From Terebella lapidaria (taxonomy: Eukaryota > Annelida > Polychaeta > Terebellida > Terebellidae): a stretch of 64,000 nt of DNA. Positions 34,740-47,645 of the stretch are shown here, piece by piece. The notes under the pieces are model-generated. The model searched no databases. It had not been told where the DNA came from and worked only from the letters and a program-made list of their open reading frames with translations. The stretch covers positions 22,977,667-23,041,666 of the forward strand of contig OX424568.1 of the NCBI GenBank assembly GCA_949152475.1, read 5' to 3'. The translations under genes were made by a program, and so were the position numbers. Each line of letters opens with the position of its first letter. The first letter of the stretch is position 1.

Positions 34740-37700
34740 ACACTTTACAGATTTGTTTAACGACGTTTACAGAGTAAATCGGAAATACATAGAACATGTG
34801 CCCAACCGATACTTTTTGTCACCGGTTAGCTTGAGTTTGAACACTCTTGAAAGTCACCTAAGGTGTAGTTCAAGGTCATCCAGAAATGCATCTCATTTGA
34901 CTTCATACATGTTCATCATAACATTTGACCTTTTTATAATAAGTCTGAGCACTTTGTAGCCGTAGTTGGGACCTTGAGCTTCTACACCCAGTATCATCTG
35001 AATCCTCATACATGACTTCCGATATGCTCATAATACGAACACAAGCGCCTTCTGTGTTGTCTCTATTGTCCACTCACAAAGCATAAGGCAGCTATGACCC
35101 CTACGTCTGAGCATTGAAGGTCACATGAGGTAAGTAAATCCGTGACAGGACTTCCTGAATGCTGAACTACTAATAATACCACACAAGGCCTATATCCAAG
35201 CAATGTGTACCGAAATATGCGCCGCATACGAATTTCTGTATGCTCATAATGCAAACCTAAGCTATATCTCCAACCATAAAGTCTCGGGAGGCCACTGTAC
35301 ACAATCTGTTGTGACCATAACCTTGGATCTGAGAGGTCGAAAAGTGTACACGATATGACTTCCCACATGTGATCCCAAAACCAAAACCACTGTCAGTAAT
35401 TAACCACATACTCTTTGTTTTGTATTGTATTGGATTGGAAATCGGATTTGATAGTATATGGTAACGCCTCTTCAATTTTTACGTATATTTCTGAAAATTC
35501 TGGCTACGCCAATGTCGTCTGTGGTACCGCTGACTTCGAACCTACAAGTTTCCTGGAACAACTGGCCTGGTATTTGGTGGTTATGTGACCTGTTAACTCC
35601 GAACAACCTTGCCTACTCTGAAGTACATTCCCCACCGATAATTTATGGCTATATAGATTGTATGTTCAGTTTGCTCTCAGTTGTGCGCTTTATCAGTTTA
35701 TACCCCTCTGATTTCCAAGTAGTGATTGATCCCAACAAATTTTATTTCGTGTTTTATGTGATATTTATTGGTGCAAATATAATACTCATACTTTAATCGT
35801 CACAATTTGCAATTTCCATGACGTAGTTACGTATTCAGTCACAGGTATTTTATATGTAGGCTAATGTTACCAGATTACTGTTGTGCGACCTGGAAATAAC
35901 TAGACGTTCTGTCGCTAACGATGACAAGGTTGTATTTCCTCATCAAAGTCGGCCTGCCTCAAAACATGACAGTATGATGAGCAAGCATGAGAAATACAGT
36001 CAGTCAGGCATCCACAGTTACCCATTACCAGTTGTTGTCTGTCCCGTTTGACTTGTTATTTATTTATTTATTTTATTTATTTATTTATTTAGTGATACTT
36101 CGGCAAAGCGCGAAAATCGGCAAAGCCATCAGTGCGCTGTACAAAAAGTTTGGAATGTATAGACACAAGGTCACGTACATGTACGATTAAAACAAAATAA
36201 GACTTGTAAAAACAGACATGAAATGTTTAGGTGAGAAATGTCCTCCAAAAAAAATGTCCTCCAAAGATAACCTGACACTATCTTCGACCTGATGGGAGCG
36301 TGCTCATCGAGTGTATCAGTCACAGCCCTGCTGTACGACTCCATGGGGTCATCACCTGCTTCACAGGGAGGCGATGCTAGAAAGTGTTCCTTCAGATCTC
36401 GAGTGAATGATGCAGTGTCAATCGTTTTGATAGGTCGGAAACTGATAGCGCGTTTCTTGTAAAGTAACCGAGAATTTTCCAAGGAAAACTTCCTTCGGAA
36501 AGTCAGTTCACTTCGCAAAAACAAGTCGAACGGGGGTTTGCTGGTAATGAGTGATTTTGCACGCTTCATACATTCGCTGTTTCCATGTGTGTTTTTGAAA
36601 TCTCAGCTAAATGATCAATGCTTCACCTCTAAAAGTCCCATCCTAGGTCATTATTTCCAAGTGACCAGTACATGCAAATTTCTCGATGAATGGTTCAATA
36701 ATAATGGCTCAATTTGCAATCCCTTTAAACAATTTTCATAAAAGAACTGAGCTACAGAATCACTGTCTGACCTCTGAATGTAATGAAAGTCATCATTCTG
36801 AAGGCCATATATCCGGTCCTCATGTAAATGCAAATTACCACTACAGGCCCTATCTGCAGGCTGAAATCACACCAAAACTCCACACCAAATTCACTGAATG
36901 AATAGAGAGCAAAAAACAGTAGATTTCAAAGGCCATTTGGACGTTGAATTCCTACAAATATATCACCTATACTACATAATATATAAAAATTATAATTTTT
37001 TATTTATCATTGATATCCTAAACTACACGGTAGTGATTCAAACTAGTGACACTCCTCGAGACATGTTTAATTAACTTATTTTTAGTATATTTGGTCGAAA
37101 CTTTTGTGGGGAAATTACCAGCCTCCATGAAAGTTTATCAGTGCTCTGACATAACCGACCCCATAAAAATTTACAAAACAATTTCAGCAAAATTATGACC
37201 TGTGGCTCAATTGTCATTCACCAAATAACTGTACATTGGTCCCTTCGAGATGAGACCTCACTTTGTGCAGAGAAAATGAGGTCTTATCTTACAGGAAGTC
37301 TATTTCACAGGTTGATTTACATGCTAAATTGATCTTTCCGGAATACAAAAAAGTCTTTACAGACAGGAAAGTCTTATTTCGGAGGTGTCTTATCTTACAA
37401 GGATCATTGTATACGCAGCAGTAACATGGCTAAAACCACAGTATGTCCAACATGTTGTTCAAACATGAAAATATTACTAGAACACGATTCCAAAGAGACA
37501 TATTTATTCATGAGAAGAGATAGACTTGGATTCATACAGTAACACATCATAACTGTTGCAAGGACCATAGGCCCAATAAGTTACCATGCTTTTCAGCATT
37601 TAACTTACACATATTTAAACACATCAGTTTGCAGTGTAAATTCATGCGAAGAAGAACAAACACACAACTCGCAATAATTGTTTCGGTATGGAAAATACCT

Positions 37701-38570
37701 ACCATGTTTATACCGTTGTCATACATGTACAAACTGTGAATAAATTTACAAACTCTCTGCTTTCAAATTTTGAATTTGCAAAATGGTTCAGCAAAGTAAA
37801 ATGTGCTCTCCCATGCTGATACTTACCCAGCGAATGATTTCTATAATTATTTTCCTATACATGTCCTTACAAAATATAGGATAACACAGAATACTTGGGC
37901 TGAAATCATTTTGCAAAATTTTTTTTTTTTTTTTAGAGCTCAGAAAATCGCACAGTAGAATGTAATTAGTTTTCGAGATTGAATATTGACACAGTCATGA
38001 TATGCGTAGGGACAGCAATTCATTATTTTACCCACAGGGGTAACTTAAATAAACTTAATCAAGTATCAACATTCAAGAAATTCATTATACATATATAAAA
38101 GTCGTCATGATGCACACTCAAATCATGTTTGACAATCAATAATTATTTACGACTGTTGCGACGTGCCTGCGATCCATGAATCGCTGGCAAAAGTCATTGT
38201 GACAACCGCGTTATAAATCCTGACTTTGGTTCACAATTTCAGACCAGCGCATTCTACCATTCCATGGCACCACATACGAAGACCGGAGCACCATATGGAA
38301 GAACGAGCAGTTGCCGGCGGCATATCGCACCTGTATGATAGACGCACATGCAAGCCGCACTTTTCCTTCTAGATGCGTCTCCACTTAACTCCACTCGCGT
38401 TTCAACCTTGGCGTAAATCTGAACTGAACAGACCACACAAAAACACGATATTCCAAAAGTGACCCCCCCGAGCCAATTCCCTTCAGAGCCTAGTAGAGCA
38501 AATGTGATCTGAAGACAGTAGCTTTTTTCTGCACGTGACTGGATGCATATTTCCCGTGATTTGGCAGCCA
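34740..38570. other. Intergenic, repeat fragments and ARGLU1 3' flank
   Basis: 34.8-35.3 kb holds fragments like the GGTTACCGGAC element. A 112-codon plus frame at 35458-35796 is hydrophobic but unrecognised. ATTT and poly-T runs occur near 36060 and 37918. A strong isolated minus-strand donor (CGCTGG followed by GTAAGTATC) lies near 37828 with no convincing exon. No gene is supported. Confidence 0.35.
36280..36560 (-). mobile_element. LINE fragment (linker before reverse transcriptase)
   Basis: The minus-strand frame contains DEHAPIRSK and the run-up to it, which matches the segment between endonuclease and reverse transcriptase of CR1/Jockey-type LINEs (typically DKHAPIK). Nothing of the reverse transcriptase follows. 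It is a short relic. Confidence 0.6.
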
Positions 38571-38574
38571 AGTG

Positions 38575-41500
38575 CTATACTCCACCGCCCTTGTTCAGGG
38601 CGAAGGATAACTTCGGTCGCGCATTCTTCTTGTTGAGAATGACCTCCTGTTCGCGTTTGGTTCGTCGTCGTTCCTCGTCTTCGAGCCGTTGTCGCTCTTC
38701 GAGAATGTTCCTCTGTTCCTCGACCAGCTTCAACTGCTCCTCCGCCTGCAATGTAGTAACAGGGTGTAATCCCATTGGGTGTGATAACAGGGTGCAACAT
38801 CAGTTTATCAGAATATATTGAGGGGTGTAATAACAGGGTGTAATACCATTGCAATGGTGATAGCAGGGTGTAACATCAGTATATCTGAATATATTAAGGG
38901 ATGTAGTAAAAAATTTTACGCAAGAACAATGATTGTTAATTAACGCAAAATGACTTACCAGTTTGCGCTGAGCCTCTTCCATTTTACGATTGTTTTCCTC
39001 TAAGATGCGAGTCAAGTCCTCTCGTTTCTTTTGTTCTTCTTCCTAAAACAACAATGCTATCGTTTAGTTTCATCGAAGTTATTTCACCAGGGAAAAAAAG
39101 TATATCAGCAAGCGAAACACATGCTGGATTCTACATCTCATAAATTCAAATATAACTCAAGATAGGCAAACACACTGATCGACATTAATATCGACTACAC
39201 GATGATAATTCTGAATGTTTTACGTATATTTTCTTTCTTTTTTAAAGACCAAAATCATCATATGCCTAATGTAACAACTGCATGAACAGAAATTTTATAT
39301 TAAATCCAGTCGAATTGTGAAACTGGATGAGTGATGATGTTGGTCCACAAATATGTTATGAATATTCAAACGTATGGTGACTGACGAAACAGAAGCCTTC
39401 GCAATAAATCCAAACACGCACACTCACGGAATTAAACAACTTTCTCTCGAGAAAAGGTGAATGCTGACTTTATCAGCAGAGGTATATTCCCCAAGAAAAT
39501 ATGCATGCCAATCCTATTCTTTTCATGTGTATTCATAATCCTTTCGATCAAATTCCCAGGTTTTGACACAATACACCGAATGTATTCTATGTCTACAGGT
39601 CGATGTATTTCCTAATTTTGAGGCATTCATGCCGAAATTTTCACTATTTTATCATTTCAAGAAAAAAATGGTATCGAGCTTTAAAGCGCAAAATGGAATG
39701 ATCATAAATCCACAGTATCTATTTGTTTCGAGACACACACATACAACTGATGATTTGAGACATGTATGAAAAATTTCTAAATTTGGAATACTGAGAACTC
39801 ACCAAATCTTCACCTAAATGCCAGTTGAAAGCACATGAATTCTATACGAAACAATAAATATACTTTACCACACAGCAATTATACATTTTTACTCTGTGCA
39901 TTTCAGTTCACTTCACGTTGTTGTGCGGAACCTACACATAATGATGACATAGCGATCTTCATTCTGCATCAGACTCTTGCATATAGTCTTTGAATGTTCA
40001 TGAAACTGTTCAATCAAGTTCATAAATGAAAACTGTGAAGTCAGTTCGAATTTGAGCACAAGAGTTCAACAGTCTGTTATATGGTTTGGGCAGCTTGGAG
40101 GCACCGTCTTCTGGGAGAACAGTCTTTCGGGAGTTTTTCGGATAATTTCGGAGACTGCTTTGCTGATCCAGATTCTTTGATTCTGCATTCGTCCGAAGTT
40201 TCTACAAGCTGGGTCGAACTGTTTTGGGTTTTTTTTTGATCAAAACTATCAGTCATCTCACACATCTTGGTTTGGATTTCTATTCAGGTAAAGGAATACT
40301 TGCTTGACCGTGGGCTATCCAGCACTGACCTTTACAGTGCTAAACTTGGGCTGAAAACATGACAATTATTCATAAACAACCTGAAACAAAAATGTCTGTT
40401 AGCAGTTTACACAAACAATTCATATTTTTCTCGATTTTTTTTCTATTACATATCACTTATTCTAGAATGTAATTTAGTTCGTAACATTATCGCCAACTAC
40501 AGGTTGCAATGGGTAATACAAACAGAATCAATTCAAAGCAAAGACGAAGCAAATCTGCATATATATTCTTGGATGTTTTAATCCACTGATATCTAAAAGT
40601 TAGAAGTGAAACTACGGCTAAGAGAAACTCGACGAATTTGGATAAATTTATCTTGCCGCCCAGAAAGTAATATTATGTTCCAAAGGGACCCCAAATTATT
40701 GTTTTTCCTTGAAAATGAATTTCCAGACCTGCACTATCATTGACATGTTAACACAACTGCCTCAGACCAGCACCAAATCTGCTTGGTTGTTGAGTATCAT
40801 TAAACTTCTCGTAAGTTCTCTCGCAAATTCCCACTGCAATTACGGTTAAACAGCATGAAGATCCTGGTTATAGTACTGAGTTCTATAGAACTATAACACA
40901 TTATGATCATTTTCAATTTCCACCACCATAACCATTCCTCCCGCCCCCCACTCTCTCTTCATAACCCCCCCCCCCCCCCCCGACCATCCGATATCTGAAA
41001 GCGCCGCACCACAAACTTCGAGCAGCAAAAACCTACTCGGGATAGCCATGGTAACCTGTAGCTTTCTCCTGAAAGTTAAGAAGCGAAACGTCATCACCCC
41101 GGGAAGACAGGTAACCATGGTAACTGTCCATGCCAACCACGCATGGCCCGGGCCACGCTGACAAAAACAAACACGGGAAAAGTGAAAAGGCCGTCAATTT
41201 TCCGCAATGCCAAATGCACATCAGATTTTACCTCTTTCAGCCTCTGGCGTTCCAACTCAGCCTGACGTTTGGCCTCCAGCTCTTCAAGCATCTGTTTCTC
41301 CATGATTTTCTTGGCCTCTTCGACTCGGCGCATGACCTCAGCCTCGATCTCGTCCTTGCGTTTTTCCAGTTCCTCTTGCACGCGCTGAGCGACGAGCGCC
41401 TCGACACGTCTAGCGACTTCTTCCTCCATCAACTTGTCCTCCATCTCCTTCTGTCGCCTGAAACAAAACAGAAACCCTCTAAATTATGTGAGGATTTCAA

Positions 41501-42888
41501 CAAAATCATGACTACTCTGGTTGTTCGTAATCCTGTTTCATCATGTTCATACCCTCCAAGGATCGACATTATGCATATGGCACTAGTGGACCCATGGGGC
41601 CAGTAACATCAGGATATTACTGGCCCCATCCATAATCTACTGGCCCCGCTTTCAAAGTTCACTAACACTCAGTGCACACTTGAATATCAAACACTGATGC
41701 ATTTTCATAAAGAAGCAACATTGAAAGGCTTTCAAAGGAAGTGAAATATTGTGAAGAAAAATTCAAAGAATGCAAGATTTTATACTGGCCCAGTGGGGCC
41801 AGTGACTTAGGGAATCTGGTGGCCCCTACTGGCCCCACAGGCTCAAAATATGGCGTGGGGCCAGTGGGCCAGTGTTATTGTCGATCCCTGCCCTCCCTTC
41901 CGTGCTCTGTACTGTAACTCAAGTTCAACACAAAATCCCAAAATTTTCGCCATAACTTCGTTTAGGGTGGTCGGATCAATTTGAAATTTTTTTTGTTTTC
42001 ATTCGGCACAAAACGATATTTTTTCACTAAATTTCAAAGTTCTATCTTGATTTAAAACTAAAAAAGTTGGCAATCTACCCCAATGTTAAATGTCACATCT
42101 TGAACTTGACTACAAAATGGTCATGAATCAACTTCGTTCATTGGAATCATTCATGAAACTAGACAATTGAGACACCAAATTTATATAGGTTCTACAATCC
42201 ATATTAAAAATTTCCAGGATATTTGAAGTATGGATTTATGACATGTTGATGACGTACGCGAGACGTTGTCGCTCAGCCTCTAGTTTCCTTTCCTCCTCTT
42301 CCCGACGTCTAGCCTCTTCGATTCGTCGGTTGATCGTCCTGTCGTCATCGCTGTCAGAACTACTCGAGCTACTCGTGTATCGCCTGCAAATACACAACAA
42401 AACCAAACTGCCATAAAACATTTACTGAACCTAGATAGTAATTTATATAAAAAAATGAACAGATGACCGAGATGTGTATTGCATATTGTCAAACTCAAAA
42501 TTAGAGCACTCTTGAAATTAATGTTGATTCTGACTTTGAATCTGACAGGACCGGGGATAGATCCAGGTATTGAGCTCTAGGGCGAGCCCGAGCTTTCGGG
42601 CTTCGCCCTCGAGAGTTGGATACCTGGATCTAGACCGGAGACGGATCCACTAATTAAATAGATCTATGTTCCATAAATTGATCTAAAATTTATTTTCACG
42701 GAGTGAAACCTTTTCTTGTGGCTGTGACTGTGCGCATGTTCCCGGCTGCTGCCGTCCGGACGATCGCGGTGTCTGCGATGTCGACGCTCGCGACTGCGCG
42801 ACCGCGACTTGCTCCGTGACCGTCGCTTCTTGTGTTTGCTCTTGTGTCTATGACGCGAAACTGATCTACTTCGACTTCTGCTGCCCAT
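38575..42888 (-). CDS. ARGLU1: Arginine and glutamate-rich protein 1
   Basis: Five minus-strand exons, 42888-42710, 42383-42258, 41457-41232, 39042-38959 and 38745-38575, join in phase to 261 residues (human is 273). Exon 1 encodes an Arg/Ser-rich head ([20 protein letters not shown]...). Exon 2 begins with a Ser/Asp stretch ([11 protein letters not shown]), and the rest is a long charged coiled-coil. Residues such as [47 protein letters not shown] and the tail ARPKLSFAL are close to the vertebrate protein, so identity is firm. In vertebrates ARGLU1 is nuclear, acts in pre-mRNA splicing, and co-activates nuclear-receptor transcription. The donor of intron 1 (AG followed by GTTTCA) is weak but the phase fits exactly. 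Introns 1 and 2 carry unusual inverted repeats. Confidence 0.95.
41560..41887. mobile_element. GGGGCCAGT inverted-repeat element in ARGLU1 intron 2
   Basis: GGATCGACA at 41560 is mirrored by TGTCGATCC ending at 41887. Inside, GGGGCCAGT and its inverse ACTGGCCCC occur many times on both arms, so the whole 330 bp can fold. No coding frame belongs to it. It looks like a MITE, though no target duplication was identified. Confidence 0.5.
42559..42631. repeat. Long intronic hairpin in ARGLU1 intron 1
   Basis: AGATCCAGGTAT pairs perfectly with ATACCTGGATCT, and the inner arms AGGGCGAGCCCGA and TCGGGCTTCGCCCT pair almost fully around CTT. In RNA this would be a stem of about 30 bp roughly 80 nt after the weak donor of exon 1. 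It may be a small MITE or an RNA element. Confidence 0.6.
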
Positions 42889-43070
42889 TGTGACAGGAAG
42901 AAGCGTATTTTCGAACCCTGATTGCTCAGTCTAAATCGTGCACGTATTTGGTCCGTTTTCATTTCATTTCCAAACAAAATGGCTGCAACATGACATCGAT
43001 CGATTGGGAAAGCCCTTCAAGAATTATTACGTCACATCCGGACGACAAATGAGGTCACATCATCACTCAC

Positions 43071-43123
43071 CAGGTGGCGTGCTCAAGTGCGAGTTTGTGG
43101 ACCCAGTCGCCAGATAGCAGCAT
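43071..43123 (-). promoter_or_regulatory. Probable ARGLU1 leader exon end (donor)
   Basis: On the minus strand, CCACCTG followed by GTGAGTGATG is a strong donor 180 nt upstream of the ARGLU1 start. CAATCAG followed by GGTTCG near 42919 could be the matching acceptor. An upstream ATG at 43123 (MLLSGDWVHKLALEHAT...) would be out of frame with ARGLU1 after such splicing, hence an upstream frame. AAAATGGCTGC on the plus strand near 42977 resembles a YY1-type promoter motif. Confidence 0.4.
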
Positions 43124-43129
43124 TGTATG

Positions 43130-45070
43130 CATAGCGGACACACACAAGTAAACACTTGACCTTGCTTGTACGTAAGGAAACACCCCAGTAAATAGTTGAG
43201 TCATTTTTTTGGTGGATCCGTACCAATTTCTTCCAAGTTTTTTTTATAACTGATCCGAAAATATTCGAGGAAAGTGAGCTCATATAATTAGGCACCTCTT
43301 GAGTGTTACGCCTAATGTAGGCCTAACCAAGGACGAAATAGTAGCTTTCGGAACTATGCAGTCTAGACCCACGTACGTTAGTGTAGGCTATATCAGAGAA
43401 TGTAGAACAGAGAGGTTTCACTCTACAAATTTCTATTGTCTACCATTTTGTCTCATGGAGCCCTGTAATCCTGGCGGCTGAATGCGGTGTTGTAGTTCGT
43501 CGTCCTCAGGGACGATTGTGAAATACGTCATTTCGTTTTGCTAACATATTCTTTCATTCATAAATTCATGCGATAGTAATAGTAGTAAACACATTCATTC
43601 ATAAAGCACATCCATCCGCCAGGAGTGCCACCAGTTCAAAATTCAAAATGGTGCCATAGGAGTGAAAGCTCTCTGTTCTATTCTCTCTGGCTATATTCAC
43701 TTTTGAATGTCGGCCAATGGAGAGAATGATGCACATGAGGTATATTCCTACCGTATTTGCCATGACGAACACATTAGAAATGTAGACTTTTCCTACTTTT
43801 TATGCTATAAATGACATCATTTTTCCGGGGGGGGGGGTGCAACATGACCACAATGGTGGCGAGCACTGATCATCCGATAACACTCTTCCAGTTACATTTG
43901 AACGCCATAGGTCAAAACTAGGCATATACTGAGTAGAATTTTCCAGAATGTGTGCTAAAATGAGTTTCATTGAAATCCACTTATGTAGTAATTACTGAAT
44001 ATAGAAGTAGTAAAAAAGGCTATTTTTTAGAGCATTTATTCCAGTCAAAATTAATTACTACTTCTGAACTGCATGATTACGGTTCAAAAAACAGATCTAG
44101 GCCTACATATAGATTAGGGGTGTCCTTACATAATGTTTTATTCTGTCTTGGAATGAATATAAGACCAGCTAAGCAGTCTGAGGTGACTGCAGCGAGCCTG
44201 GTGGCGGTTGAAATGGAGTACAGTTAATACCCATGGAAACCATGTATGCCGTGTTAAATATCACCATATTCAACTACCAGTTTTTTATTTTTTTATTTGA
44301 CCCAGTGATCCATCTTTTTTTCAAAATCTTGAATAAGGATTTAAACCACCAATTCTGAAACTGAGATTCTAATCGTGGTTATTGGTAAGTCTATTACCTT
44401 ATGATTGCTTGAAATTGCAAGATTTAGTTTGACAAATTTAATTGGTCATTGTTAACTGATAAAAACCAAAAAGACAATATTAGCGTCTCCTTAGTTTCGT
44501 TTTGCGATGACCTTGACCTCTTGGTGACTGACCGTGGTCACAATACAGTTTTATCATCCTCTATAGTACCATTTCACTTGAAAAAGAACAACAAGCTCAA
44601 ATGTTTCAGCGGTTTTATATCATTTCAAGTTTTGCATATAAAACTAAGACATATGCACATAACTTCCATATGGTGCACTATACAGAGTCATAACACGGTA
44701 ACACAACTCGTATTGGTGTTAGTAGTCATAAGCACATGTGCCTGTTAATATTATTTACAAAAATATAGTATGTTATAATGAATCTCCATATAATTCATAC
44801 ACAAGCGTTCATACATGTGACAGCATTATATCAGGATAATATCACAATTGTCCCTTTCTTTTCTCATATCATCCTATTCAGTCAATCTGCGAAACACAAC
44901 ACAAAGGACCGTGAAACAATTACATCGATTCAATAACACGCAAGAGTCTTTTCGTAAGCACCTTTTCCCATACGATCGAGGATCCTTTGCGATCGACGAT
45001 TGAGTACGTTTACAATCGCCGGTGAATCGCCCACACGGGTAGTTAGTTGGATGCAGTACGTGTATATCCA
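43130..45070. other. Between ARGLU1 and IRF, no gene seen
   Basis: This holds the upstream side of ARGLU1 and the 3' side of the IRF gene. A poly-G run lies near 43827-43838. Plus-strand frames at 43970-44227 and 44449-44748 show no family similarity. An open stretch following the IRF stop codon was judged to be 3' UTR. Confidence 0.35.
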
Positions 45071-45073
45071 CTT

Positions 45074-47633
45074 TCAAGAACTCATCACCATTTGTGAATT
45101 GTAGGTGCAGTTCGTCGCAGAGTAGATGACAGGTCGCAAAACTGCCAGCTCGGTCAAGTCCGTCTCACCTGCAAATGATCCAAGGTTATTTCTATAAAAA
45201 TCTCTTGATGATCAGAATAAATAACTCAAGACTGAGGAGAACTGATGAACGATTACGTCAATAAATCTGATTTAACACTGATCACGTGTTGACACTTGCC
45301 TGCTATTTGCTCCGGTGAACGGCTAAGGAGATACTGCAAATACAAAATTACGGTGATTTCATTTTCAAGGCTTTCAAACGACATACTAGTATATGATGAA
45401 ATTGCATCATAATGGTGTATATCGAAAGCGATAGACGTCAAGGGCCGTCAAAACAAGAATCACAGACGTCTACAACGTGTGTAGTCTTACGTTGGTGACG
45501 GTTTTGTAGTCGTTGTCGGTGTAGCTCATGTGATCCGGGGTACAGCTGTCTGGTGGAGAACACAACTCGTCTGTCATCTCAACTGGTTCATTAGCCAGCT
45601 GTAGGACAGGCTCCGGCAGAGCTGAAAGTAAACGCCATTTTTTTTAAAAAATCACTTGGGCAGAGCTACAAGTGAATGATTATTTTTCAGAAAAAATTAA
45701 CTAGTTTCAGCAGTTCAGTTTCATGATTTTTAGACACAGTTTGTTTTGAACAGTTGGTTTTATAAAGGTTTGGTTGGTCAATCGAAATCACTTTCTAATG
45801 CTTTGGAAACTAATCTCAAGAACCACTTTCGCGCTGACATCTGACTGTTAACATACATGTAGACTCCTCTTTAGAGTCGGTCACAAAGTACAAGGTCGTT
45901 CAGTGTTGATGAAGCATACGATAGTGTTAGTCAATGAGGATGTCGGCGATATCTTTTTTGTAATCTTCATTCAAATTGGTCATGTTCGCAACATTGTATA
46001 ATCTTGACCTTTTTCCCAGGGGCTGTATATCTATACATGTATATATATATACTGATAATCAGCGTGTTTGTAGTTGAAGGAGTGGTCGACTTCAAAGAAA
46101 GCTCAGAAGCTCTTTAGTAAGAAATTATTTATATTATACGTGTATGCGCACGTTGCCCAAACTGCATGCTTTTCGAGGATTGTGTATTCAGTGGCCCTAA
46201 TTTGGCAATATCATAATACCTAATATCATTGGCATACGATGTGAAAGTCCTTGTCACGGGCCGAATGTAGTGAAAATATAGTGAAAGTTCGCGTATTAAG
46301 ATGGTACTTAATACCAATCTATACTAGTTCAAAATACTTACTTATATCATTAATTGTAGGCAGCAGATTGTGTGCGTAGGCATGGTCTGTCGAGTTTTGC
46401 TGCTGCACACCAGTGTAAAACGGTTCAGATGGTAGGTGCTGCACGCCGCAGGCAGGAGAATTGGTCATTGGCATATCCTGAAGTTCCTGGACGGCGTGGT
46501 CCACTGGGCCTTGCACCTGGTCCAGTACGGATTGTGGAGTGTTGGCGAGTGTGGTTTGTTGTAGTGCCTCCTCAGGGGACAGCATTCGACCAATCTGGAA
46601 ATTGGATGAAACCATTGTTGAATTGTGCATATGCCTATATTTGTGATTTCAGTGCATGAACATAATGGTTTATATAATTACCGCTGGGATCGGCGACGGG
46701 GCCTGTTGTGTTCGCTGCATAGGAGAGTGGGGTGGTTGGCTCTGTCTGGATGGGCATCCTGAAATGTATTTTAATGTTCTTCATTTGAATTTCACAAGTT
46801 TTTCTATTCTGTTATGAACTGTTCAAGAGCATGCTTCAGGTCATGTTTCATCTAGTAAAGTACGATTTTGAATATCTCTTGCATACATACTGCTTCTGGA
46901 GATGACAGAGTTTTTCCGTTTGGGTTCATCCAGATGGTAGACTTTGTAAGCGCGTTGTCCTTTCTTGCGCAAGTGTTTCATCTCTCTCACGTCTGGCAAA
47001 CTGTTCAATGCACAGCGGAAGTTTGCTTTCCACTTTTTGGCATCCGGCCTCCTTGAATCATATCGTCCTGCAAAATGGCAAAAATATTGTGAATTACAGT
47101 CTTGCCAACCTGATAGCAGAACAAAATGCACGATACTCCATGGCAAGGTAGCTCGATTTCGAGGTAGGCCCTAATCCTTGAAGAGTTTCGAGGTTAGTCA
47201 TGTTAGTTATACATAGCAATGAAATAGGTCTACCTGTGTATTCAGCCCAGCGTCGAAAAAGCTCCGAGTCACGGTTCTTGTCCCAGGTCTGCCTGGAGCC
47301 GTGGACCCAGGGAATTCTGATCATCGTCTTCTCGTCATCATGCCAGACAAGCTCTGGGATGTCTCCAGAGGCTACCTGCCTCATGAACCACGCACGCATG
47401 AGCAGGCGCTCGCCGCCAGCTGCACGCCCAGGGGTCGTATCCCCGTCGCTGTCCGAGTCAGTCACCGGGGCAGACTCCCGCTCAAGAAGGTGAAAGGCTT
47501 GTCGCTCGTCGTGGGACATGTGCGTGAAGGCACGTCTTCCCATGCGGAGACGACTCACTCGCTGGCTCCTGCCTCGGGTGGTGGATGCGTTCGTCGTCGA
47601 GGTGTGGTCGTTGGTTACCTGGTGAGGTGCCAT
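45074..47633 (-). CDS. Interferon regulatory factor, IRF1/2-like
   Basis: Seven minus-strand coding exons join in phase: 47633-47234, 47067-46891, 46758-46682, 46594-46342, 45621-45491, 45333-45300 and 45168-45074, giving 388 residues. The IRF DNA-binding domain spans about 78-180. It has the five spaced tryptophans W82, W97, W109, W117 and W129, a further W146, and the run [17 protein letters not shown], nearly that of human IRF1/IRF2. The domain binds GAAA-type interferon response elements. The C-terminal half is Gln/Pro/Ser-rich, with no clear IRF-association domain. Two oddities stand out. About 75 hydrophilic residues precede the domain, which in most IRFs starts near residue 5. The 34-nt exon ends at a GC donor (GCAG followed by GCAAGT). 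The last two exons rest on splice signals and phase alone, so the C-terminus is less certain than the DNA-binding domain. Confidence 0.88.
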
Positions 47634-47645
47634 GTTTCCGGATTC

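Noticed and set aside
35063-35140. Plus-strand donor ATGAG/GTAAGTAAAT
   Set aside because: Strong by sequence but lies in element fragments with no coding exon before it and no partner acceptor.
44930-45073. Read-through continuation of the IRF after its TGA
   Set aside because: The frame stays open 46 more codons, which is not unusual by chance, and no IRF-like motif or recoding signal was seen. It is treated as 3' UTR.
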